NCBI GenBank assembly: GCA_002348425.1
Contig: DEBE01000110.1
Location: 1 to 8,332, forward strand
DNA from: Alphaproteobacteria bacterium UBA2964
GTDB lineage: Bacteria > Pseudomonadota > Alphaproteobacteria > MPNO01 > UBA2964
DNA length: 8,332 nt
Direction of reading: 5' to 3'
In this document: in pieces, positions 1-6,464 of the stretch
How positions within the stretch are numbered: position 1 is the stretch's first letter
How the letters are laid out: each line of letters starts with the position of its first letter
Notes under the pieces: model-generated
Databases searched by the model: none
Told to the model about the DNA's origin: nothing
Seen by the model: only the letters and a program-made list of their open reading frames with translations
Position numbers and translations under genes: made by a program

Positions 1-715
1 TGATATTTTTTTTCGAAAAACCCATAGCTAACAATAATTCTAGGCAGGCAATTGCTGCTGCACCGGCTCCGTTTACTACCATCTTTGTGGTTTTTGGATC
101 ACGACCAGTCAGGTCTAAAGCATTTAACAGTCCAGCAGCGGCAATAACAGCGGTTCCGTGTTGATCATCGTGAAAGACCGGAATATCCATGATTTCTTTA
201 AGTTTCTGCTCAATTACAAAACATTCTGGTGCTTTGATATCTTCTAAATTAATGCCCCCAAAGCCGGGACCTAAATATTTTACGCAATTAATAAATTTTT
301 CTACATCACGGGTATCCACCTCTAAATCCACAGCATCAATATCTGCAAAGGTTTTAAATAAAACGCACTTCCCCTCCATTACCGGTTTGGCTCCTGCGGC
401 ACCTAAATCCCCCAATCCCAGCACAGCGGTTCCGTTAGATATTACGGCAACCATATTTCCTTTATTGGTGTAATCGTATATTGATTCCTCTTCTTCAAAA
501 ATTTTTAGACAAGGGGCTGCAACGCCGGGGGAATATGCCAAGGACAAGTCCCGCTGAGTCGTGATTTTTTTGATTGGGGAAATGGAGAGTTTTCCGGGAG
601 GTGGGCCAGCATGCAATGCTAAAGCCTCTCTTTCCAGATTGCTTATTTTATTGTGGCCGGTACCGCTGCTATTTGCCATTTCTTTTTCTGGTTTTTTTAT
701 ATTTTCGCTAGCCAT
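1..715 (-). CDS. maeB: NADP-dependent malic enzyme, N-terminal part (gene runs off the left edge)
   Basis: Malic enzyme oxidatively decarboxylates malate to pyruvate in the cytoplasm, making NADPH. Translating the minus strand from the ATG at 715-713 gives 238 uninterrupted residues to the window edge. Family signatures are visible: SLAYSPGVAAPC (about 58-69, with the expected catalytic Tyr61), NGTAVLGLGDLG (94-105), KPVMEGK (110-116), the metal-binding region GGINLEDI (153-160, Glu158/Asp159), FHDDQHGTA (181-189) and the start of the Rossmann dinucleotide site, NGAGAAA (215-221). Bacterial MaeB proteins are usually about 750-770 residues, with a C-terminal phosphotransacetylase-like domain; that part lies outside the window, so the fused form is inferred. 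A purine-rich site supports the start at 715; Met13 (679) is a possible alternative. The first 25 or so residues are polar and look unstructured. NADP rather than NAD preference is a family-level inference. The gene diverges from mutS. Confidence 0.93.
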   Translation of the reverse strand, partial: MASENIKKPEKEMANSSGTGHNKISNLEREALALHAGPPPGKLSISPIKKITTQRDLSLAYSPGVAAPCLKIFEEEESIYDYTNKGNMVAVISNGTAVLGLGDLGAAGAKPVMEGKCVLFKTFADIDAVDLEVDTRDVEKFINCVKYLGPGFGGINLEDIKAPECFVIEQKLKEIMDIPVFHDDQHGTAVIAAAGLLNALDLTGRDPKTTKMVVNGAGAAAIACLELLLAMGFSKKNI

Positions 716-717
716 TG

Positions 718-727
718 CCTTCCCTTT
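718..727 (-). promoter_or_regulatory. Ribosome binding site of the malic enzyme gene
   Basis: On the minus strand the sequence AAAGGGAAGG lies just before the ATG at 715. The AAAGGG part sits about 6 bases from the start codon, a normal Shine-Dalgarno spacing. This favours the 715 start over the in-frame ATG at 679. Confidence 0.6.
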
Positions 728-763
728 ACCAAAGATAGTTTGTTTAACAGGTTATTGGTGGAC

Positions 764-792
764 TTAAAATTAATTTGATTGCAGGATAGAAT
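764..792 (+). promoter_or_regulatory. Weak candidate sigma-70 promoter for mutS
   Basis: TTAAAA (764-769, 4 of 6 matches to the -35 consensus) and TAGAAT (787-792, 5 of 6 matches to TATAAT) are separated by 17 bases. This would give a leader of roughly 45-50 bases before the mutS ATG at 846. Such matches occur by chance in AT-rich DNA, so this is only a candidate. Confidence 0.22.
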
Positions 793-818
793 TTCTTCCT
801 TTCTACCTAGTTTGTCTA

Positions 819-840
819 CAGTCCATCAGATGGTAAACTG
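819..840. repeat. Imperfect dyad just upstream of mutS
   Basis: The arms CCATC (823-827) and GATGG (829-833) are perfect inverse complements around a single A. Outside them CAGT (819-822) and ACTG (837-840) also pair if the three bases TAA are looped out. The dyad ends five bases before the mutS ATG. It could be a repressor operator or a small leader-RNA hairpin masking initiation, or it could be chance. The dyad is seen directly; any function is unproven. Confidence 0.4.
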
Positions 841-845
841 ATTTT

Positions 846-3542
846 ATGATAACTGGTAAAATTGCCCAGACAAAACCGGAAATGTCAAAACAGTCGAAGT
901 CAGTGGCTAAAATCACCCCCATGATGGCGCAATATTTTGAGATTAAAAGTTGCCATCCAGATAGTCTCTTGTTTTACAGAATGGGAGATTTTTATGAATT
1001 ATTTTTCGAAGATGCTTCGAAGGCATCCGAAGTTCTTGACATTACCCTCACCCATAGAGGCAAGCACATGGGTCAAAAGATCCCGATGTGTGGCGTGCCA
1101 GTACACGCCTCTGAAAGTTATCTTAATAAACTGATTAAAAATGGATTCCGGGTTGCTGTTTGTGAACAAACGGAGACGCCAGAGGATGCCAGGAAACGTG
1201 GAACTAAATCTGTAGTAAAACGAGAAGTTGTGCGCGTTGTCACGCCTGGAACGATTACAGAGGAAGGTCTCCTAGACTCCAAAGAGAACAATTATTTGGC
1301 GGCGTTGGCCGATTTACGGGGTAATATGGGTCTTGCGTGGTTAGACATTACAACAGGCTCATTTCAAACCTGTCCGGTCAATATTGGAACGTTGATGGCA
1401 GTGTTGGGTCGGATCGAACCCGAAGAGTTACTCGTCTCTGATCATCTTCTCCAAAATGAGTCCGCAAAAGGTAAATTAGAAAATTGGGAAAAATCTCTAG
1501 TATCTCTTAATAAAAGCCAATTTGATAGCGAAGTTGCCAAAAAAAAATTGGAAATAACCTTTAAAATGTTTTCGCTTGATGCTTTGGAGAATTTTTCGCG
1601 GGCAGAAATTGCCGCTTGCGGAGCTTTGATAGCTTACATAGAAATTACACAAAAAGGGCGATTGCCCCATCTTCAAAAACCACGTCGAGTATTAAACGAT
1701 ACAGTTTTAGGGATTGATTTTGCTACGCGACGCAACCTTGAATTAACACAAACATTATCTGGAGAAAATAAGGGGTCCTTATTTTCTGTAATGGATCATA
1801 CCACAACCGGAGCTGGGTGTCGCATGCTCAAAAGTTGGCTCTGTTCCCCTCTGACTAGTGTCTGTGATATTAAAAAGCGGCAAGATGGTGTGCAATTTTT
1901 CTTTGACCGTTCGGATTTACGAGATGAATTGCGAAGAGTTTGTAAAACGGTAGCTGATATAGAGCGACCTCTCTCCCGCTTAACATTGGGGCGCGGTGGT
2001 CCTAGGGATATGTCATCTATACGTGAGAGTCTAAAGGCTGCTCAGACTTTAAAGGATTTATTAAGAACCCCTGCAGAACTCTCCTTACCTACCTTAATTA
2101 GTGATATAATAAACCATCTGGGAGGACACCAAAAACTAGTTGATCATCTCGAACGTGCGATAATAACTGATCCCCCTCTTTTGATCCGTGATGGTGGGTT
2201 TTTTGCTGCTGGGTATTCTCCAGAATTAGATAAATTCCTTGGTTTGCGTGACAACAGTAGAAAGTTGATTGCAAGCCTCCAATCTAAATATTGTGAAATT
2301 ACAAATATACCTTCATTGAAAATTAAAAATAATAACGTTCTTGGATATTTTGTAGAAGTAACCCCGTCTAACGCGCAGAATATGCCTGATAAGGATGGCT
2401 CCCCTTTTCTACATCGTCAGACTCTAGTGAGCGCTGTTCGGTTTAGTACAGTAGAGTTAACCGAATTAGAGACAGAAATTAAGAATGCGGCTCATCAAGC
2501 TCACCAATTAGAATTGGCACTTTTTGAAGCTTTATTAGAAGAAATGTTAAAATTTACCGATGATATTGCTTTGACAGCCCATGCTACGGCGATGATTGAT
2601 GTGGTTCTATCATTGGCCATGCTAGCTGAAGAAAATAGATATGTAAGACCAGTCATAGATGACTCTTTATCATTTAAAATTACTAGAGGCAGGCACCCAG
2701 TTGTTGAAAAAATGCTTAATGAAAAGTCTGCTGAGGGATTTATTCCTAACGATTGTGATTTAGCCGAATCCAATAGGCTCTGGCTGCTTACTGGGCCAAA
2801 TATGGCTGGAAAAAGTACTTTCCTGAGACAAAACGCTCTAATAACTATTATGGCTCAAATGGGCTCTTTTATTCCTGCTGACTCAGCACATATCGGCATT
2901 GTAGATAGAATTTTTAGTCGAGTTGGTGCAGCTGATGATCTGGCGCGCGGGCACTCTACTTTCATGGTAGAGATGGTGGAGACGGCAGCAATTTTAAATC
3001 AGGCTAATAAACGTTCTTTGGTGATCTTAGATGAAATTGGACGCGGGACGGCTACCTTTGATGGTTTATCAATTGCTTGGGCTGCCTTGGAACAGATTCA
3101 TGACAATAATAAAAGTCGTGCGCTATTTGCCACGCATTATCATGAATTAACCTGTCTTGAAACACGTTTGGCTGGAGTACGCTGTTATACCGTCAAGGTA
3201 AAGGAATGGAAGAGCGAAGTAATTTTTTTGCATCAAGTCATTGTTGGTTCAGCAGATCGGTCTTACGGGATCCATGTGGGCCGGTTAGCTGGGCTTCCGG
3301 CGCCAGTGATTAATAGGGCCGAGGAGGTTTTAAAGGAGTTGCAATCAAAAGGCTATGGAACAAAAGCAACTCGGCTCGCGGAAGAACTGCCGCTGTTTCA
3401 ATCCACCAATAAGCCTTCAAAAAGTGAAGTCTCCGAGAAGAAATTATTGGCTGCATTAGAGGCCGTTGACCCAGACGAACTAACGCCGAGAGCGGCGTTA
3501 GAATTTGTTTATAAAATTAAGTTTCTTTTGGGAAAAAAATAA
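846..3542 (+). CDS. mutS: DNA mismatch repair protein MutS
   Basis: MutS binds mismatches and small insertion/deletion loops in newly copied DNA and, with ATP, recruits MutL. The 898-residue product is full length (usually about 850-910). The N-terminal mismatch-recognition domain has GDFYELFF, with the Phe49-x-Glu51 pair that contacts the mispaired base, followed by the conserved MCGVPVHA (81-88). The ATPase domain has Walker A GPNMAGKST (650-658), FSRVGAADDLARGHSTF and Walker B LVILDEIGRGTATFDG (Asp729/Glu730), then a FATHYHELT switch. The extreme C-terminus has DPDELTPRAALEFVYKIK, typical of the tetramerisation tail. LPLF (848-851) resembles a degenerate beta-clamp-binding motif. The start is uncertain: the ATG at 846 has no clear Shine-Dalgarno site, and Met13 (882) is an alternative, both well upstream of the conserved core. 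The gene contains an A9 tract and a strong 3' inverted repeat, and is followed 86 bases later by glnD. Confidence 0.98.
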   Translation: MITGKIAQTKPEMSKQSKSVAKITPMMAQYFEIKSCHPDSLLFYRMGDFYELFFEDASKASEVLDITLTHRGKHMGQKIPMCGVPVHASESYLNKLIKNGFRVAVCEQTETPEDARKRGTKSVVKREVVRVVTPGTITEEGLLDSKENNYLAALADLRGNMGLAWLDITTGSFQTCPVNIGTLMAVLGRIEPEELLVSDHLLQNESAKGKLENWEKSLVSLNKSQFDSEVAKKKLEITFKMFSLDALENFSRAEIAACGALIAYIEITQKGRLPHLQKPRRVLNDTVLGIDFATRRNLELTQTLSGENKGSLFSVMDHTTTGAGCRMLKSWLCSPLTSVCDIKKRQDGVQFFFDRSDLRDELRRVCKTVADIERPLSRLTLGRGGPRDMSSIRESLKAAQTLKDLLRTPAELSLPTLISDIINHLGGHQKLVDHLERAIITDPPLLIRDGGFFAAGYSPELDKFLGLRDNSRKLIASLQSKYCEITNIPSLKIKNNNVLGYFVEVTPSNAQNMPDKDGSPFLHRQTLVSAVRFSTVELTELETEIKNAAHQAHQLELALFEALLEEMLKFTDDIALTAHATAMIDVVLSLAMLAEENRYVRPVIDDSLSFKITRGRHPVVEKMLNEKSAEGFIPNDCDLAESNRLWLLTGPNMAGKSTFLRQNALITIMAQMGSFIPADSAHIGIVDRIFSRVGAADDLARGHSTFMVEMVETAAILNQANKRSLVILDEIGRGTATFDGLSIAWAALEQIHDNNKSRALFATHYHELTCLETRLAGVRCYTVKVKEWKSEVIFLHQVIVGSADRSYGIHVGRLAGLPAPVINRAEEVLKELQSKGYGTKATRLAEELPLFQSTNKPSKSEVSEKKLLAALEAVDPDELTPRAALEFVYKIKFLLGKK
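3480..3501 (+). repeat. Perfect 9-bp hairpin inside the 3' end of mutS
   Basis: CTAACGCCG (3480-3488) and CGGCGTTAG (3493-3501) are exact inverse complements around the tetraloop AGAG. The hairpin ends 38 bases before the mutS stop codon and encodes part of the conserved DELTPRAALE segment. It is followed by AATTTGTTT rather than an unbroken T-run, so it is a poor intrinsic terminator. It could slow polymerase or protect an RNA 3' end, or simply reflect codon choice. Confidence 0.6.
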
Positions 3543-3562
3543 AAAAAAGAAGTCCTAACTAT

Positions 3563-3574
3563 CTAATCGATTAG
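3563..3574. repeat. Perfect 12-bp palindrome upstream of glnD
   Basis: CTAATCGATTAG reads the same on both strands and lies in the 86-base mutS-glnD gap, 54 bases before the glnD ATG. A -10-like TATGAT (3585-3590) follows closely but has no good -35 element. The palindrome might be an operator for a dimeric regulator of an internal glnD promoter. Only the symmetry is directly seen. Confidence 0.4.
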
Positions 3575-3628
3575 CCACACTGATTATGATAGGGATACTT
3601 CAATGTAACGAAAAATAAGATATTTTTT

Positions 3629-6400
3629 ATGACCGAATCTTTAAAAAGTTGTGATGTTTTTAATTCAGAGTCTATGTGGTTCGAATTAACAGAAGAGTTG
3701 GAAGAAGAAACCCCACCCAAAGTTGTCCGTGCGGCTTTATTAAAAATATCCCATAAGGCCCTAGAAACTGGACGGCTAAAAATTCAGAAACGTTTCGAGG
3801 GTAATAAACACCTCGGCGAAGAAACAATCCGTGCTAACTCTCTATTGATAGACCAGCTACTTAAATTTGCTTTCGAAGTAACGACCACCCGAGTTTATCC
3901 TACGGCAGAACCGACCGAGTCCGAGAAAATTAGTATCGCCGCGGTGGGGGGTTATGGTCGCGGTGAAATGGCCCCATATTCTGACATTGATCTACTGTTT
4001 TTGCTTCCATATCGACTAACGCCGCGTGTTGAACAAATCGTTGAATCAATGCTCTACCTTTTATGGGATCTAGGTTTAAAGGTAGGGCATGCAAGTAGGA
4101 CCATTGATGAATGTATCCGCTCATCACAAAATGATGTTACAATACGAACGTCTATTTTGGAGGTGCGGTTTATATCAGGAAACAGGCCTCTTTTTAATAT
4201 TCTGAAAAAGAAATTTCTTGACGAGGTTATAAAAGACTCGGCCCTAGGGTTCGTCGAAGCAAAGCTAAACGAGCGCGATTATCGGCATCGGAGAATGGGG
4301 GATTCGCGATATGTTTTGGAACCAAATATAAAAGACGGGAAAGGCGGATTGCGCGACCTACAAACACTTTTTTGGATAGCCAAGTATTTGTATCAAGTAG
4401 ATAAGGTTGAGGATCTTATAAAGGAGGGTGTTCTGACCACACGCGAAGCAAAAAGATTTCAGCGCGCACAAGTCTTTCTTTGGACCGTTCGCTGTTATCT
4501 CCATTATCTTGCCGGACGTGCTGAAGATCGTTTGACCTTTGATTTGCAAACGGAAATTTGCCAAAGGCTGGGTTATAAGGATCGTGCCGGGACACGGGGT
4601 GTTGAGCGCTTTATGAAACACTACTACTTAACAGCTAAAGAAGTAGGAGATTTAACCAGGATATTTTGTGCTGCGTTAGAGTCCGAGGAGCGTCGAAGTT
4701 TGCCATTAGCCTTTGTAAATTTAGATTGGTTTCGGCGTGATATAGAAGGATTTCCAATTGAGTCAGGGAGACTTTCTGTTTCTTCTGAAAAAGAGTTTGA
4801 GGCCAACCCAAAACGAATTTTGGAGCTGTTTTATGTGGCACAAAAACGGGGAATTGATATTCATCCAAACGCACTGCGGTTTATTACCAGAAACCTCAAA
4901 AAAGTGGATTCAATTCGGAAGGAACCCAAAGCTAACGATTTATTTATAAAAATTTTAACTTCATCTTCCGGTGCTGAGGCTACATTGAGGCGTATGAATG
5001 AGTCGGGAGTGTTTGGACGATTTATTCCTGACTTTGGTCGAGTTGTAGCTCAAATGCAGCATGACATGTATCACGTGTACACAGTGGATGAACATACTAT
5101 TTTTGCTATTGGTATTCTCCACAATATCGAACAAGGTGGCTTCAGTAAGGATATGCCAGTTGCTAGTGAGGTTATTCATAAAATAAGTTCACGAAAAGCT
5201 CTATTTGTAGCATTGTTTTTACATGATATTGCAAAAGGGCGTGGCGGCGATCACTCTTTATTGGGGGCAAAGATAGCAGACAATTTATGTCCACGTCTCA
5301 GCCTTTCCCCCGAAGAGACGGAAACAGTATCATGGTTGGTGCGTCATCATTTGCTTATGAGCCGTATTGCCTTCCACCGTGATTTAACCGACATAAAAAG
5401 TATTAGGGATTTTGCTAATACGGTGCAGTCTCTGGAGAGACTTAGGCTACTTTTGTTACTCACAGTCGCTGATATCCGGGCTGTTGGACCCAATGTTTGG
5501 AATAATTGGAAAGCTTCTTTGTTGAGGGAGCTGTATTTTTCTACCGAAGCTGAATTGTCGGGGGGACACAACGCGACTGGTCGTGAATCTCGAATTGAAG
5601 CTGCAAAATCCTCTGTTAGGGATGGTTTGAAAGACTGGGATGAGGAATCCCGTGAAAAATTCATAGCACTTGGTTATGCCTCATATTGGCTGTCAATCGA
5701 TACTGGTGCTCATTTAAGGCATGCTAATATAGTTAAGGCTGCAGAAAAGCACGGTCAGGAACTTGCTTTGGATGTTAGAGTAGATAAAGAAAATGATATT
5801 ACCGAGATAACAATATTTACCGCAGATCATCCGGGCCTATTCTCTAGAATAGCTGGTGTGATGGCCGTATCTGGAGCCAATATTGTTGGAGCAAAAATTT
5901 TTACTATGACCAACGGCATGGCCCTGGATATATTTTCAATCCAAGATTCCAGAAGACAGGCATTTGAAGAAAAATTATCTATCACCCGTTTGTGTGATCG
6001 AATTAAAACCACACTTACAGGCGAGTTTAATGTGTTAGAAATGTTGGAAAAAGATTCGATTTTACCGCAACGGTCTAATGTTTTTAAAGTACTCCCAAGA
6101 GTATTGATAAATAATTCCGCCAGTAGCACTCACTCGCTTATTGAGATCAACGCTCTAGATCGAGCCGGGCTGTTACACCAGGTAACTCGGACATTAACAC
6201 AACTCGGTTTACAAATTTCTAGTGCTTTAATTACGACATATGGGGAAAGGGCTGTGGATGTGTTTTATGTAAAAGATGCCTTTGGCATGCAGGTGATTCA
6301 CAGTGAAAAGCTTAAACAAATTCGTGAAACTGTTTTAGGAATTATTGCCGATGGTGATGAGATGGTGCAAAATAATCATGTTCCGATCTCAAAAAATTAA
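3629..6400 (+). CDS. glnD: Bifunctional PII uridylyltransferase / uridylyl-removing enzyme GlnD
   Basis: GlnD is the glutamine sensor of nitrogen control: it adds UMP to PII proteins (GlnB/GlnK) when glutamine is low and removes it when glutamine is high. The 923-residue product has the full domain order and usual length (about 850-950). The nucleotidyltransferase domain has GGYGRGEMAPYSDIDLLF, with metal-binding Asp119 and Asp121, followed by the conserved KDGKGGLRDLQ (235-245). The HD hydrolase domain contains YTVDEHT (484-490), the LHDIAKG motif (His532/Asp533) and RHH at 572-574. Two C-terminal ACT domains, which bind glutamine in this family, begin near 725 (FTADHPGLF) and 837 (NALDRAGLL). 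All catalytic residues needed for both activities appear present. The start is not firmly fixed: the region before the ATG is AT-rich with only a weak AAGAT-like site, and Met16 is a possible alternative. It probably belongs to one transcript with mutS and murJ, although the PII genes themselves are not nearby. Confidence 0.98.
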   Translation: MTESLKSCDVFNSESMWFELTEELEEETPPKVVRAALLKISHKALETGRLKIQKRFEGNKHLGEETIRANSLLIDQLLKFAFEVTTTRVYPTAEPTESEKISIAAVGGYGRGEMAPYSDIDLLFLLPYRLTPRVEQIVESMLYLLWDLGLKVGHASRTIDECIRSSQNDVTIRTSILEVRFISGNRPLFNILKKKFLDEVIKDSALGFVEAKLNERDYRHRRMGDSRYVLEPNIKDGKGGLRDLQTLFWIAKYLYQVDKVEDLIKEGVLTTREAKRFQRAQVFLWTVRCYLHYLAGRAEDRLTFDLQTEICQRLGYKDRAGTRGVERFMKHYYLTAKEVGDLTRIFCAALESEERRSLPLAFVNLDWFRRDIEGFPIESGRLSVSSEKEFEANPKRILELFYVAQKRGIDIHPNALRFITRNLKKVDSIRKEPKANDLFIKILTSSSGAEATLRRMNESGVFGRFIPDFGRVVAQMQHDMYHVYTVDEHTIFAIGILHNIEQGGFSKDMPVASEVIHKISSRKALFVALFLHDIAKGRGGDHSLLGAKIADNLCPRLSLSPEETETVSWLVRHHLLMSRIAFHRDLTDIKSIRDFANTVQSLERLRLLLLLTVADIRAVGPNVWNNWKASLLRELYFSTEAELSGGHNATGRESRIEAAKSSVRDGLKDWDEESREKFIALGYASYWLSIDTGAHLRHANIVKAAEKHGQELALDVRVDKENDITEITIFTADHPGLFSRIAGVMAVSGANIVGAKIFTMTNGMALDIFSIQDSRRQAFEEKLSITRLCDRIKTTLTGEFNVLEMLEKDSILPQRSNVFKVLPRVLINNSASSTHSLIEINALDRAGLLHQVTRTLTQLGLQISSALITTYGERAVDVFYVKDAFGMQVIHSEKLKQIRETVLGIIADGDEMVQNNHVPISKN

Positions 6401-6453
6401 AAGTCTTTTTCCCACGCCAACCGTGTTTTGCTCCTTTCAAGCGGGCCGCGACT

Positions 6454-6458
6454 AGGGG
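6454..6458 (+). promoter_or_regulatory. Ribosome binding site of murJ
   Basis: AGGGG lies six bases before the ATG at 6465. It is the clearest Shine-Dalgarno site in the 64-base glnD-murJ gap, which otherwise shows no terminator or small gene. It supports the chosen start, as does exact residue-number agreement with E. coli MurJ. Confidence 0.65.
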
Positions 6459-6464
6459 CTGTCT

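Larger units (their letters stand above)
716..845. promoter_or_regulatory. Divergent intergenic region between the malic enzyme gene and mutS
   Basis: These 130 bases separate two divergent genes, so promoters for both should lie here or extend into the coding ends. No strong sigma-70 consensus is visible on either strand. The best plus-strand candidate is listed separately at 764-792. On the minus strand TATCTT lies about 20 bases upstream of the ATG without a convincing -35 partner. A dyad at 819-840 lies next to the mutS start. No small gene or RNA is recognisable. Confidence 0.5.

Noticed and set aside
189..767. Plus-strand open frames of 94 and 68 codons (189-473 and 561-767)
   Set aside because: They lie antisense to the malic enzyme gene, whose translation matches its family throughout, and their products resemble nothing and have no ribosome binding sites I could see.
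1003..1032. Repeated TTCGAAG-like units in mutS
   Set aside because: They encode the conserved FFEDASKASEV segment and arise from Phe/Glu/Ser/Lys codons; no array continues beyond them.
2501..2773. A 90-codon minus-strand open frame in mutS
   Set aside because: It is antisense to the region leading into the MutS ATPase domain, with no independent support.
3531..3550. A-rich run at the mutS stop as part of a terminator
   Set aside because: The run is A-rich, not T-rich, on the coding strand and has no stem immediately before it, so it does not form a plus-strand intrinsic terminator.
4358..6129. Several minus-strand open frames of 60-105 codons across glnD
   Set aside because: All overlap well-supported GlnD domains on the other strand and show no family motifs or start signals; they are shadows.
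6394..6412. AAAAG/CTTTT mini-dyad at the glnD stop as a terminator
   Set aside because: The arms are only A-T rich with almost no loop, too weak for a terminator, and likely chance in AT-rich sequence.
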